DNA of 32,043 nucleotides from Chloroflexota bacterium (GCA_016223105.1 JACRPR010000045.1:1-32043), one strand, 5' to 3'. Counted from the stretch's first letter, positions 15,778-24,787 are shown. Numbers and translations: made by a program. Notes: generated by a model from the sequence alone, not told the origin.

Positions 15778-16371
15778 TCCGATTTTGCCGTAGGTCGTCG
15801 TCGCTTCCGTGCGCGCGAAATCAATATCCGCGCGCAAGGTGTTGAGCGGCACGCGCCCTTCTTTAATCATTTCGCGTCGCGCCATTTCGGAACCGGCAAG
15901 TCGCCCGCCGGCGGTGATCTTGATGCCGAGCGCGCCGCCGCGCATCGCGCGGGTGATCGCTTGCTTCATCGCGCGTTTGTGCGAAATCCGTTTCTCGATT
16001 TGTTGCGCGATGCTCTCGCCGATCAGGAACGCGTCCGCTTCCGGCTTGGCAACCTCGAGCACTTCGAGTTTGATTTTCTTTTGCGTCAGGTCTTCCAATT
16101 TTTTTCGCAGGACGTTGACGCTCGCGCCCTTGCGTCCAATAATAATTCCTGGTTTCGCGGTGTGCACGAAAATCGTAACTTGTTTTGGAAAACGCTCGAT
16201 CCGCACATCCGCGATGCCGGCGTGTCCGACATCTTTGCGTATGATCGCGCGCACCGCGCGATCTTCCGCAAGTTGATCGGTGTACGTCTTTTTATCCGCC
16301 GAATGCCATTTGGAACGCCAATCTTTGATAATACCCAGTCGAAAACCGTATGGATGAATTTTGCGTCCCAT
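15766..16371 (-). CDS. rpsC: 30S ribosomal protein S3, probably truncated at its C-terminus
   Basis: The 201-residue protein carries the N-terminal domain, the KH domain with the GxxG-type loop IIGRKGASV (about residues 76-84) and the S3 C-terminal domain up to [12 protein letters not shown]. Family members continue with a VKVW-like segment and a basic tail; here only KES and a stop follow, encoded by the copied 131-bp repeat. The start shares one base with the rplV stop. S3 forms part of the mRNA entry helicase of the ribosome. The loss of the tail is probably part of the same misjoin as in rplP. Confidence 0.93.
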   Translation of the reverse strand: MGRKIHPYGFRLGIIKDWRSKWHSADKKTYTDQLAEDRAVRAIIRKDVGHAGIADVRIERFPKQVTIFVHTAKPGIIIGRKGASVNVLRKKLEDLTQKKIKLEVLEVAKPEADAFLIGESIAQQIEKRISHKRAMKQAITRAMRGGALGIKITAGGRLAGSEMARREMIKEGRVPLNTLRADIDFARTEATTTYGKIGKES

Positions 16372-16382
16372 TATGACTCCTT
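16252..16382. repeat. 131-bp exact direct repeat, copy 2 (native rplV/rpsC junction)
   Basis: This is the source copy: it covers the end of rplV, the AAGGAG site and the first 40 codons of rpsC in their normal place. It is identical to 15647-15777, 605 bp away. Confidence 0.97.
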
Positions 16383-16730
16383 CGTCTCGCGTTCTGCCAC
16401 GCCGACGGTGATGTGCGCGCCGCGTTTCAAAATCGGTTTGTAGCGCCCGCGCGCGCCGGCTTTCATCCGCTTGAGCGTGGGACCTTCGTCCGCGCGAATC
16501 GTGCTGATGAATAAATCGTCGCGCGTCAAACCATAGTTTTGGGTCGCGTTCGCGGCGGCGGAGTTGATCGCTTTGACGACGACGCGCGCGGCTTCCTTCG
16601 GCGTCATTTTCAAAATCCCGATCGCGTCTTCCACACCTTTGCCGCGCACCAAATCAATGACGAGGCGCGCTTTGCGCGGTGACATTCGAATATACTTTTC
16701 GATCGCGAACACTTCATTATACACAGCCAT
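16371..16730 (-). CDS. rplV: 50S ribosomal protein L22
   Basis: The 119-residue L22 contains KYIRMSPRKARLVIDLVRGK, INSAAANATQNYGL and the extended loop region MKAGARGRYKPILKRGAHITV, which lines the peptide exit tunnel. It is complete. It lies between rpsS and rpsC as usual. Confidence 0.97.
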   Translation of the reverse strand: MAVYNEVFAIEKYIRMSPRKARLVIDLVRGKGVEDAIGILKMTPKEAARVVVKAINSAAANATQNYGLTRDDLFISTIRADEGPTLKRMKAGARGRYKPILKRGAHITVGVAERETKES

Positions 16731-16756
16731 TCTTCTACTCCCTGTCCACGTTCACA

Positions 16757-16804
16757 CTGTGGGGCGGGCTTTCAGCCCGCATTTGCGGCTTGAAAAGCCG
16801 CGCC
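16757..16804. repeat. Hairpin repeat with GGCGGGCTTTCAGCCCGC
   Basis: Two nested hairpins (GCGGGCTTTCAGCCCGC, then GCGGCTTGAAAAGCCGC) lie in the rpsS-rplV spacer. A related CGGGCTGGAAAGCCCGCG hairpin precedes the TPR lipoprotein gene at about 29824-29843. Confidence 0.65.
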
Positions 16805-16805
16805 A

Positions 16806-17102
16806 CTATGCAGTTTTCGCGGCGGCGGCTTCGGCGGCTTTTTCTTTGGTCGAGTGACCGCGGAAATGGCGCGTCGGCGCAAATTCGCCGAGCCGATGCC
16901 CGACCATATTTTCGGTGACGTATATCGGAACGTGCCGACGACCATCATGCACCGCGATGGTGTGTCCGACCATTTGCGGAAAGACCACCGACGCGCGCGA
17001 CCAGGTTTTGAGCACACGCTTTTCGCCGACCTTGTTCATCTGCTCGATGCGTTGCAATAATTTCGCTTGAACGAATGGACCTTTTTTTAGTGAGCGACTC
17101 AT
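16806..17102 (-). CDS. rpsS: 30S ribosomal protein S19
   Basis: The 98-residue S19 begins [20 protein letters not shown] at ATG 17102; a longer frame upstream is repeat and rplB sequence. The central [22 protein letters not shown] and [12 protein letters not shown] motifs are intact. It sits in the small-subunit head with S13. Confidence 0.97.
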   Translation of the reverse strand: MSRSLKKGPFVQAKLLQRIEQMNKVGEKRVLKTWSRASVVFPQMVGHTIAVHDGRRHVPIYVTENMVGHRLGEFAPTRHFRGHSTKEKAAEAAAAKTA

Positions 17103-17106
17103 TCTT

Positions 17107-17200
17107 CCTCCGAGATTGGACGCGAAGCGTGGAATTTGGAGGTTGGAATCTGGCGTCTGCCTTCCAACTTCTAACCTCAAACATCCAACTTCTAACCAAA
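17107..17200. repeat. Intergenic inverted repeat, family B
   Basis: The left half carries GGAATTTGGAGGTTGGAATC and the right half TTCCAACTTCTAACCTC, ACATCCAACTTCTAACC. It fills the spacer between the true rplB stop (17201) and rpsS. Confidence 0.7.
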
Positions 17201-17937
17201 CTATTTCGAACCACGCCGGCGAACAATAAAACGATCGGTGTATTTGCGGCGACGCGTCTTGTAACCGAGCGCGGGCTTGCCCCATTTCGTTTTTGGTCCG
17301 GGCATACCCACACCGACCTTGCCTTCACGATTGTGTTCCATTCGGGATTGCCGATTTGTCCAATCGTCGCCATGCACTCGATGCTGACGTAGCGCGTTTC
17401 GCCGGAGGGCAAACGCACTTGCGCGTACTTGCCTTCCTTCGCCATCAATTGCGCCGAGCCGCCCGCCGAGCGAACCATTTGTCCGCCCTTGCCTTTTTGT
17501 AATTCGATGTTGTGAATTTGCGTGCCGACCGGAATGTTGATAATCGGCAGTGTATTCCCAGGTTTAATTTCCGCGGTCGGTCCCGACAAAACTTTATCGC
17601 CAACCATCAAGCCGACCGGCGCGAGGATGTAACGCTTCTCGCCGTCTGCGTAAAACAATAGCGCAAGGCGCGCGGTGCGATTCGGATCGTACTCGATGGC
17701 GACGACTTTCGCGGGGATGCCGAATTTCTCGCGACGAAAATCCACGATGCGTAATTTGGGACGATTGCCGCCGCCGCGATGGCGCACGGTAACGCGCCCC
17801 TGGTTGTTGCGACCGGATTGGCGTTGGCGCGACACGAGCAAAGATTTTTCCGGCTCGTGCTTGGTAATTTCCTCGAAGGTCGGCGTCGTCATATTGCGAC
17901 GACCCGCCGACGTTGGCTTGTAAATTTTGATACCCAT
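17201..17937 (-). pseudogene. rplB: 50S ribosomal protein L2, frameshifted with internal deletion
   Basis: The first ~205 residues are normal L2 ([17 protein letters not shown] ... [16 protein letters not shown]). After this the frame shifts and runs on into rpsS. The canonical C-terminus ([20 protein letters not shown] ... FIVRRRGSK) is encoded in another frame and stops at 17201. About 30 residues are missing at the join near 17323-17331, including the invariant HPHGGGEG region whose His is close to the peptidyl-transferase centre. A ribosome without this segment would not be expected to work, so the sequence itself is suspect. Confidence 0.92.
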
Positions 17938-17985
17938 TAAGATTCCTCACTGCGTTCGGAATGACAACGAAATGGCAACGGAGAA

Positions 17986-18276
17986 TTACACACCCTCGAA
18001 CAATTCGATGCGCTGGTCGCCCGGAATTCGCACAATCGCTTTTTTCCATTGCGCCTTGTAAATCACGCGGCGACCATGATGGCGGCGTTTGCGCGACATT
18101 CGCATCACGTTTACGCTCATCACCTTGATATTCGGAAACGCGGTTTCGACCGCCGCGGCAATTTCCGATTTGTTCGCGCGCAAATCCACTTCAAACGCGT
18201 ATTGGCGATAATCGTCCTTGAGCCGATTTGTTTTTTCCGTCGTCAACGGACGTTTCAAAATTTCATACAGATGCAT
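17986..18276 (-). CDS. rplW: 50S ribosomal protein L23
   Basis: The 96-residue L23 has LYEILKRPLTTEKTNRLKD, YAFEVDLRANKSEIAAAVE and the loop RMSRKRRHHGRRVIYKAQWK. It lies at the tunnel exit, where it docks trigger factor and SRP. It is complete. The 48-nt spacer before rplB carries a fragment of a GTCATTCCGAACGCAGTGAGG-like repeat. Confidence 0.96.
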   Translation of the reverse strand: MHLYEILKRPLTTEKTNRLKDDYRQYAFEVDLRANKSEIAAAVETAFPNIKVMSVNVMRMSRKRRHHGRRVIYKAQWKKAIVRIPGDQRIELFEGV

Positions 18277-18289
18277 TGCTTAACCCCGT

Positions 18290-18386
18290 CAGTGCGATAG
18301 TACGTTAGTGCAATAGTGCATTAGTTTTTTGTTTATCCGCGCACTCGCGGTCAACTAGAGCACTATCTCACTATTGCACTATTGAA
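18290..18386. repeat. Intergenic inverted repeat, family A
   Basis: GTGCGATAGTACGTTAGTGC and AATAGTGCATTAG units on the left face GCACTATCTCACTATTGCAC and TATTGAACTATT on the right, around a T-rich centre. It fills the rplD-rplW spacer. Confidence 0.7.
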
Positions 18387-19010
18387 CTATTTCCCCAGAT
18401 ACCCTTCAATCGCCTTGACCGCGCTGAGCGGCATCACGAGATAATTGTAATTCAGCAAATCGCGCACGTTCAAATAGGTCGCGCGCAATGTTTTCACATC
18501 GGGCAAATTGTCCGCGGATTTTTGCACGGATACATTCGTTTCGGACAAAACGATGAGCGCGGATGAATCAATCGCGAGTCCGATCAAAATGTCTTCCATA
18601 TCGCGCGTTTTGGGCGCGGACATTTTCAAATCATCCACGATGCGAATTTGATTTTCGGCGGCTTTGGCGGAGAGCGCAGAGCGCAACGCGCCGCGGCGCA
18701 TTTGGCGCGGCATTTTTTGTTCGTACGAACGCGGCGTCGGTCCGAACACAATGCCGCCGTGCCGCCACTGCGGCGAACGGGTCGAGCCCTGACGCGCGCG
18801 ACCGGTGCCTTTTTGTTTCCACGGTTTCGTTCCGCCGCCCGCGACCTCGCCGCGCGTCTTGGTGGACGACGTGCCCTGGCGCGCGTTCGCGAGTTGGCGC
18901 ACCATCGCTTGATGCATCAACGCGTTATTCAGTTCGACCGCGAAAATCTCATCGCGCAGTTCCGTCGTCCCAATCTGTTGTCCACTCTGATTATACAAAG
19001 CCACTTGCAT
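18387..19010 (-). CDS. rplD: 50S ribosomal protein L4
   Basis: The 207-residue L4 has the tunnel-constriction loop with GTKPWKQKGTGRARQGSTRS and the TPRSYEQKMPRQMRRGALRS segment, and ends VKAIEGYLGK. It is complete. In other bacteria L4 represses its own operon; no site for this was recognised here. Confidence 0.96.
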   Translation of the reverse strand: MQVALYNQSGQQIGTTELRDEIFAVELNNALMHQAMVRQLANARQGTSSTKTRGEVAGGGTKPWKQKGTGRARQGSTRSPQWRHGGIVFGPTPRSYEQKMPRQMRRGALRSALSAKAAENQIRIVDDLKMSAPKTRDMEDILIGLAIDSSALIVLSETNVSVQKSADNLPDVKTLRATYLNVRDLLNYNYLVMPLSAVKAIEGYLGK

Positions 19011-19018
19011 CGCAATAC

Positions 19019-19128
19019 TCCGTTAGTTGGTTAGTTGGTTAGTTGCTTTGTTGTCTAGTTGATTAGTTGCCAGTTGGCAAACGATTCGACTATCTCGCAT
19101 TCAACTATGCAACTATTTAACTATCCAA
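19019..19128. repeat. Intergenic inverted repeat, family A
   Basis: The left half carries GTTAGTTGGTTAGTTGGTTA and TTGTCTAGTTGATTAG, the right half TATGCAACTATTTAACTATC and CAACTATT. It fills the rplC-rplD spacer. Confidence 0.75.
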
Positions 19129-19800
19129 CTATTTGCCTTTTCCGGGTTGTTTCTTGAGCGCGGGACCGACTGGCGCTTTCTTTTCTTTGCGCGCTTTGCG
19201 AACGAACAGCACACCGCCATTCGAACCTGGCACTGCACCCTTGACCGCGAGCAAATTGCGTTCGGCATCCACTTGCGCGACCTCGATGTTCAACACGGTC
19301 GCGCGTTTGTTGCCCAATTGTCCCGCCATTCGCAAACCTTTCAACACGCGACCCGGGGTCGTTGTCGCGCCGCTCGCGCCGGGGCGACGCATTCGATCGG
19401 ATTGTCCGTGCGTTTTCTTGCCGCCCTTGAAATGATGGCGCTTGACGACGCCCGCGTGCCCCTTGCCTTTCGAGACCCCGCTCACATCCACCAGGTCGCC
19501 GACGGTGAACATGCCCACATTCAACTTGTCGCCGACATTGATGCCGTCCGTTTTCGTCGTGCGGACTTCGAGCAAATGTTTCAGCGGTGGCAAATTTTTC
19601 AAATGACCGCGCGCGGGCTTGGTCAAGTGCCGCGCTTCCGCAAACCCGAGTTGAAGCGCGGTATAACCGTCCGTGTCGGACTTTTTGATTTGCGTCACAA
19701 AGCAGGGACCCACTTCAAGAACCGTGACGGGAACGATTTCGCCCTTCGCGGTAAAAATCTGCGTCATCCCAACTTTACGACCAAGCAATCCTTCAGCCAT
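19129..19800 (-). CDS. rplC: 50S ribosomal protein L3
   Basis: The 223-residue L3 starts MAEGLLGRKVGMTQIFT and has the long loop VSGVSKGKGHAGVVKRHHF followed by GQSDRMRRPGASGATTTPGR that reaches the peptidyl-transferase centre. The C-terminal Lys/Pro-rich tail is about 20 residues longer than in E. coli. It is complete. Confidence 0.96.
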   Translation of the reverse strand: MAEGLLGRKVGMTQIFTAKGEIVPVTVLEVGPCFVTQIKKSDTDGYTALQLGFAEARHLTKPARGHLKNLPPLKHLLEVRTTKTDGINVGDKLNVGMFTVGDLVDVSGVSKGKGHAGVVKRHHFKGGKKTHGQSDRMRRPGASGATTTPGRVLKGLRMAGQLGNKRATVLNIEVAQVDAERNLLAVKGAVPGSNGGVLFVRKARKEKKAPVGPALKKQPGKGK

Positions 19801-19925
19801 TGTTAGTCCTTTAGTGCGTTAGTGCGTTAGTGCGTTAGTTCGATAGTTCACTCGTGCATTAGTTATCAGCGCAATTATCCTCTAACTATTGCACTAGTGC
19901 ACTATCTCACTATTGCACTATTCAA
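19801..19925. repeat. Intergenic inverted repeat, family A (long copy)
   Basis: Tandem TTAGTGCGTTAGTGCG units on the left and AACTATTGCACTAGTGCACT units on the right enclose a TTATCAGCGC loop. At about 125 nt it is the longest family A copy, filling the rpsJ-rplC spacer. Confidence 0.75.
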
Positions 19926-20234
19926 CTAAAGTTTGATTTCGATGTCCACGCCCGCGGGCAAATTCAGCCGCATCAACGTATCAATCGTTTTGGAACTGGG
20001 CTCGAGCACGTCAATCAAGCGTTTGTGCGTACGAATTTCAAACTGGTCGCGCGAGTCCTTGTCAATGTACGTCGCGCGTTGCACGGTGAATTTTTCGATG
20101 CGCGTTGGTAGTGGGATCGGTCCCACAACTGCCGCGCCGGTGCGCTCCGCGGTTTCGACGATTTGTTTCGCGGACTGGTCGAGTACGCGATGGTCGTACG
20201 CTTTGAGTTGAATGCGAATCTTTTGTCGAGCCAT
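19926..20234 (-). CDS. rpsJ: 30S ribosomal protein S10
   Basis: The 102-residue S10 has [40 protein letters not shown] and [19 protein letters not shown], all typical. It is complete. Besides its ribosomal role S10 (NusE) joins NusB in transcription antitermination in other bacteria. Confidence 0.97.
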   Translation of the reverse strand: MARQKIRIQLKAYDHRVLDQSAKQIVETAERTGAAVVGPIPLPTRIEKFTVQRATYIDKDSRDQFEIRTHKRLIDVLEPSSKTIDTLMRLNLPAGVDIEIKL

Positions 20235-20247
20235 TGTTTCCTCAAAT

Positions 20248-20337
20248 TCAGTCGTTAGTCAACAGTCGTCAGTCAACAGTAAACTGTTCAGGGTTCACTG
20301 TTTGCTGTTGACTGTTGACTGCCGACGGTCTACTGTT
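20248..20337. repeat. Intergenic inverted repeat, family F (GTCAACAGTCGTCAG units)
   Basis: TCGTTAGTCAACAGTCGTCA and GTCAACAGTAAACTG units on the left face CACTGTTTGCTGTTGACTG and TTGACTGCCGAC on the right. It fills the tuf-rpsJ spacer. Its layout is as in families A to E but the unit sequence is different. Confidence 0.7.
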
Positions 20338-21552
20338 TTATCCAGTCACTTTGGTAATAACACCCGAACCGACCGTGCGCCCGCCTTCGCGGATCGCAAA
20401 GCGTTCGCCCTTGTCCAACGCGACCGGCGTAATCAATTTCACTTTCACCGACACATTATCGCCGGGCATAACCATTTCGACGCCTTCGGGCAGAGCCACA
20501 TCACCGGTCACGTCAAGCGTGCGGATGTAGAATTGCGGACGATAGCCGTTGAAGAACGGAGTGTGGCGACCGCCTTCTTCTTTCTTCAACACGTACACTT
20601 CGCCATCGAATTGCGTCAACGGTTTGATCGAACCGGGCGCGGCGAGCACCATACCGCGTTCGACATCATCGCGCTCGATGCCGCGCAAGAGACAACCCAC
20701 ATTGTCGCCCGCTTGACCCGAGTCGAGCAATTTGCGGAACATTTCGACGCCGGTCACAACCGTCGAGCGAGTGTCCTTCAAGCCGACAATTTCAACCGTG
20801 TCGCCAACTTTGACCAGACCGCGTTCGATGCGACCCGTGACAACCGTGCCGCGACCTTTGATGCCGAACACATCTTCGATGGGCATCAAGAACGGCTTGT
20901 CCACTTCGCGCGTCGGCGTTGGGACGTACGCATCCACCACGCGCATCAATTCCAAAATGGATGCGTAATCGGGATGATTCGGATCTTTTGAATCGCACGT
21001 CAACGCTTTGAGCGCGGAGCCGCGCACAATCGGCGTCTTGTCGCCGGGGAATTGGTACGACGAAAGCAAATCGCGGAGTTCGAGTTCCACGAGGTCAAGC
21101 AGTTCGGGGTCGTCCATCACGTCCACCTTGTTCAGGAAGACGACAATCGCGGGCACTTCAACTTGGCGCGCGAGGAGAATATGTTCGCGCGTCTGCGGCA
21201 TCGGACCATCGGGCGCGGAGACAACGAGGATCGCACCGTCCATTTGCGCCGCGCCGGTGATCATGTTTTTAACATAGTCGGCGTGACCTGGGCAGTCAAT
21301 ATGGGCATAGTGGCGGTTATCGGTTTGATATTCGACGTGCGAAATCGCAATCGTCAAAATTTTCGTATCGTCGCGGCGACCTTGTTTTTCGGATGCCTTC
21401 GCCACTTCGTCGTACGAGATGTAACTCGCCTGCCCCTTGAGCGACATTACTTTGGTGAGCGCGGCGGTCAATGTGGTTTTGCCATGATCAACGTGACCAA
21501 TCGTGCCGACGTTGACATGCGGTTTTGTGCGTTCAAATTTTTGCTTTGCCAT
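20338..21552 (-). CDS. tuf: Elongation factor Tu with divergent switch I
   Basis: The 404-residue GTPase delivers aminoacyl-tRNA to the ribosome. ATG 21552 has a GAGGAG site and gives [20 protein letters not shown]. The P-loop GHVDHGKT is at 19-26, DCPGH at 86-90 and NKVD follows. Domains 2 and 3 are complete to [10 protein letters not shown]. The switch I region is unusual: where most EF-Tu read an RGITI motif, this one has [18 protein letters not shown] (about residues 58-75), with some 5 extra residues and no Arg-Gly. The Mg-coordinating Thr is kept. Only this copy is seen in the window. Confidence 0.96.
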   Translation of the reverse strand: MAKQKFERTKPHVNVGTIGHVDHGKTTLTAALTKVMSLKGQASYISYDEVAKASEKQGRRDDTKILTIAISHVEYQTDNRHYAHIDCPGHADYVKNMITGAAQMDGAILVVSAPDGPMPQTREHILLARQVEVPAIVVFLNKVDVMDDPELLDLVELELRDLLSSYQFPGDKTPIVRGSALKALTCDSKDPNHPDYASILELMRVVDAYVPTPTREVDKPFLMPIEDVFGIKGRGTVVTGRIERGLVKVGDTVEIVGLKDTRSTVVTGVEMFRKLLDSGQAGDNVGCLLRGIERDDVERGMVLAAPGSIKPLTQFDGEVYVLKKEEGGRHTPFFNGYRPQFYIRTLDVTGDVALPEGVEMVMPGDNVSVKVKLITPVALDKGERFAIREGGRTVGSGVITKVTG

Positions 21553-21570
21553 TTTGACTCCTCTTAAACT

Positions 21571-21654
21571 TGAGGTTGGAAATTGGAAGTTGGACATTGG
21601 AAATTGGAGCGTCCAACCTCGAATTTCAAACTTCCAACTTCCAATCTCTAATTT
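21571..21654. repeat. Intergenic inverted repeat, family B
   Basis: GAGGTTGGAAATTGGAAG and TTGGACATTGGAAATTGG on the left face CTTCCAACTTCCAATCTC on the right, around GAGCGTCCAACCTCG. It fills the fusA-tuf spacer. Confidence 0.75.
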
Positions 21655-23647
21655 CTATTTTTTCCCGATCACCTGCTCCGCCAAATTCGCGGGCAGTTGA
21701 TCATAGTGATCGAATTCCATCGTAAATGTGCCGCGCCCCTGGGTTGCCGAGCGCAAATCGGTCGCGTATCCAAACATTGTCGCCAGCGGCACGAACGCGT
21801 GAATCGCCGTTACGCCGCCGGTGCGCGCTTCCATTCCTTCAACATGCGCGCGGCGCGCGGAGAGATCACCAATCGCATCGCCCATAAAATTTTCTGGAAT
21901 CACGACTTCCACTTTCATAATCGGCTCGAGCAAAACCGGGTTGGCTTTATGCACGCCGGCTTTCAACGCCATCGAGCCCGCGATCTTGAACGCCATTTCA
22001 GACGAGTCAACTTCGTGATACGATCCGTCCACCATGCGTGCGCGAATGTCCACGAGCGGATAGCCCGCGATCACGCCGCTATCGAGCGATTCGCGAATAC
22101 CTTTTTCAACCGCGTTGTGGTATTCTTTCGGAATCACTCCGCCGCGCAATTCATTCTCGAATTCAAAGCCCTTGCCTTTTTCGAGCGGTTCGAGTTCGAG
22201 CCAAACGTGACCGAATTGTCCGCGCCCGCCGGTCTGTCGCACAAAGCGACCTTCCGCGCGCACGGGGCGCGTGATCGTTTCACGATACGCGACCCGAAAT
22301 GATCGTTTGCCCGGTTTCTTCATCCGTGCGAACGCGGAACGTCGGGTCTTCTTCGGAGAGCCGGCGCAATGCCTCGCCCATTTTTTCTTGATCCGCTTTG
22401 GTGCGCGGTTCAATCGCGACCGAGATCACTTGTTCGGGGAACTTGATCGCTTCGAGCAGAATGGGTGCGCTGGGATCGCACAACGTATCGCCGGTAAATG
22501 TATTCTTGGGTCCGATGATCGCGGCAATGTCGCCCGCGAGCACTTCTTCGACTTCTTCGCGCGAATTCGCGTGCATTCGCACCAAACGTCCGATGCGTTC
22601 GCGTTGCCCGCGCGTCGTGTTCATCAAGCCCTGTCCGGTCGCGACCTTGCCCGAATAAACGCGAATGTAAGCAAGGCGTCCGACGTACGGATCGGTTACG
22701 ATTTTGAAGGCGAGCGCAGAAGTTGCCGCGTTCTCATCGGCGTCGCGACGTTCTTCTTTTTCCACATCGTCCGGCGCGACGCCGCGCACCGCGGGAATAT
22801 CCATCGGCGACGGCAAATAATCTATGACCGCGTCGAGTACGGCTTGCACGCCCTTGTTGCGTAACGCCGCGCCGCTCAACACCGGCACAAGTTTGCCGGC
22901 AATCGTCGCGCGCCGTAATGCCGCGCGTAATTCCACTTCGGAAATTTCTTCGCCTTCGAGATATTTGGTCGTCAGTCCCTCGTCCGTCTCCGCGATCACT
23001 TCGATCATCGCCGAACGTTGATGCGCCGCGTCCGCTTGCAATTCCGCACGAATTGGGCGCGTCTCGGGCGGCGCGTCAATATCATCGCCGTACACGATTT
23101 CGACCTGGCTCATCAGATCGACGAATCCAACATACGCGGCTTCCGCACCGAGCGGCATTTGGATCACGACCGGGCGCGCGCCCAATCGATCCACGATCAT
23201 TTCAATCGTGCGCTGAAAATTCGCGCCCGTGCGATCCATCTTGTTGATGAATGCCAGGCGCGGCACGCCGAAGCGATCCGCTTGTCGCCACACCGTTTCG
23301 GATTGCGGTTGCACACCGGCGACCGCGTCGAACACGACAATGCCGCCATCCAACACGCGCAAAGAGCGTTGCACTTCGGCGGTGAAATCAATGTGCCCGG
23401 GTGTATCAATCAAATTGATTTGACATTCGCGCCATTCGCACGTTGTCGCCGCCGCGGTAATCGTAATGCCGCGCTCACGCTCCTGCACCATCCAATCCAT
23501 TACCGCCGTGCCGTCGTGCACTTCGCCGATCTTGTAGGTTTTGCCGGTGAAATATAAAATCCGCTCACTGACGGTTGTCTTGCCCGCGTCAATGTGCGCG
23601 ATCACGCCGATATTTCGAATTCGTTCGAGAGGGACTGTTCTTGCCAT
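21655..23647 (-). pseudogene. fusA: Elongation factor G, frameshifted with internal deletion
   Basis: This is the translocation GTPase. The 5' part (from ATG 23647) has the P-loop AHIDAGKTT, switch [23 protein letters not shown] and [10 protein letters not shown], then domain II, and reaches TGQTIISG in domain III. There the frame breaks and stops three residues later. Domains IV and V resume in another frame ([20 protein letters not shown] to LAEQVIGKK, stop 21655). About 28 residues expected between them, carrying the conserved GELHLE motif, are absent. The join is near 22291-22298 at a CGGGT shared by both sides. The remaining 1993 nt is not a multiple of three. A misjoin is likely. Confidence 0.93.
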
Positions 23648-23664
23648 TGTTTTAGAGAAAAAGA

Positions 23665-23734
23665 GAGCGAGATATTAGAAATTGGATGATGGAATCCATT
23701 CTAACTTCCAACATCCACACTCCAACTTCCCGAC
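23665..23734. repeat. Intergenic inverted repeat, family B
   Basis: TTAGAAATTGGATGATGGAA on the left faces TTCTAACTTCCAACATCC and CTCCAACTTCCC on the right. It fills most of the rpsG-fusA spacer. Confidence 0.65.
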
Positions 23735-24205
23735 TTAGAATCTATAGTGCGCGAACGCGCGATTGCTTTCTGCCATTTTATGGACCTCCTCTTTCTTCTT
23801 GATTGAGGAGCCCTGGTTCGCGGCGGCGTCCAACAACTCGCCCGCCAATTTATCCTTGAAGGTCTTGCCGCCGCGCGCGCGCGCAAACTGAATAATCCAG
23901 CGCATCGCCAACGCGGTGCGACGCGTCGTTGACACTTCCACCGGCACTTGCAAGGTCGCGCCACCGACGCGACGCGGCTTTACTTCGATGCTCGGTCCCG
24001 CGTTACGAAGCGCGGATTCAAATACCTCGATCGGATTCTTTTTTGTTTTTTCCGCCATAATATCGAACGCGCCATACACCAAGCGTTCGGCGACCGTCTT
24101 TTTGCCGCGTTCCATAATTCGATTGATGAACGACTGCACAATCACGTTCTTGAATTTCGAATCGGGCGGCGTCGCGATATGTTTAACCTGTCCTCGTCTG
24201 GGCAT
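23735..24205 (-). CDS. rpsG: 30S ribosomal protein S7
   Basis: The 156-residue S7 starts MPRRGQVKHIATPPDSKF and ends NRAFAHYRF, full length. The VGGATLQVPVEVSTTRRTAL hairpin and the FINRIMERGKKTVAERLVY segment are typical. It organises the head of the small subunit near the E site. Confidence 0.97.
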   Translation of the reverse strand: MPRRGQVKHIATPPDSKFKNVIVQSFINRIMERGKKTVAERLVYGAFDIMAEKTKKNPIEVFESALRNAGPSIEVKPRRVGGATLQVPVEVSTTRRTALAMRWIIQFARARGGKTFKDKLAGELLDAAANQGSSIKKKEEVHKMAESNRAFAHYRF

Positions 24206-24216
24206 TCTAGTTACCT

Positions 24217-24302
24217 CGTTAAATAGTTGGTTAGTTGGTTAGTTGGCTAGTTGTATAGTTGGAGCGCTTTCCAACTATGCAACTATCGAACTATTAAACT
24301 AA
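24217..24302. repeat. Intergenic inverted repeat, family A
   Basis: AATAGTTGGTTAGTTGGTTA and GGCTAGTTGTATAG units on the left face CCAACTATGCAACTATCG and AACTATTAAACTAAC on the right. It fills the rpsL-rpsG spacer. Confidence 0.75.
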
Positions 24303-24734
24303 CTAACTAACTGGTGCGGCTTCTTTCGGCGCTTTGGTGCCATACTTGCTTCGCGCTTTGCGCCGCTTGTCCACGCCGGTCGTATCGAACGCGCCGCGCA
24401 CGATATGATAGCGCACGCCGGGCAAATCTTTCACGCGACCGCCGCGAATCAAAACAACCGAGTGCTCTTGCAATTGATGCCCTTCACCCGGAATATACGC
24501 GGTTACTTCGATTCCATTTGTAAGCCGGACGCGCGCAATTTTCCGCAAAGCCGAGTTCGGTTTCTTCGGTGTCATTGTGCGGACGACTGTGCAGACCCCG
24601 CGCTTGAGCGGCGAGCCCTTGCCCCGGTTCAAGCGATTTCGCAAAGTGTTCAAATTAAAGCGCAGAGCCGGCGCTTTAGTCTTTTTGCTTTGTTGTTTGC
24701 GTCCCTTGCGAACCAATTGATTGATCGTTGGCAC
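24303..24734 (-). CDS. rpsL: 30S ribosomal protein S12
   Basis: The 143-residue S12 is the first gene of the superoperon. It begins with GTG 24734 ([18 protein letters not shown]) just after a GGAGG site. The decoding-centre loop [11 protein letters not shown] with both Lys is wild type, so streptomycin sensitivity would be expected. Between PAL and KRGVC it carries the ~13-residue insertion found in Gram-positive S12. It is complete to the [12 protein letters not shown] end. Confidence 0.97.
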   Translation of the reverse strand: MPTINQLVRKGRKQQSKKTKAPALRFNLNTLRNRLNRGKGSPLKRGVCTVVRTMTPKKPNSALRKIARVRLTNGIEVTAYIPGEGHQLQEHSVVLIRGGRVKDLPGVRYHIVRGAFDTTGVDKRRKARSKYGTKAPKEAAPVS

Positions 24735-24748
24735 TCTTCCTCCAGATC

Positions 24749-24776
24749 GTACGGCAAATTTACAAATTTGGCGTAC
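24749..24776. repeat. CAAATTT palindrome upstream of the rpsL ribosome site
   Basis: GTACGGCAAATTT faces AAATTTGGCGTAC with one mismatch, a member of the family at 2539, 6259 and 10337. It lies 15 nt upstream of the rpsL start and could shield or expose the ribosome site. Confidence 0.65.
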
Positions 24777-24787
24777 CGTTTAGAGAA

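Noticed and set aside
18290-19926. CRISPR array or direct-repeat array in the unit-repeat spacers
   Set aside because: Units are degenerate, 8-14 nt long, have no unique spacers between them, and the two halves are inverted relative to each other.
21655-23647. Programmed frameshift or translational bypass in fusA, rplB, rplN or valS
   Set aside because: Recoding can skip inserted bases or change frame, but here conserved codons are missing from the DNA, so no recoding could restore the proteins. No slippery heptamer was evident at the joins.
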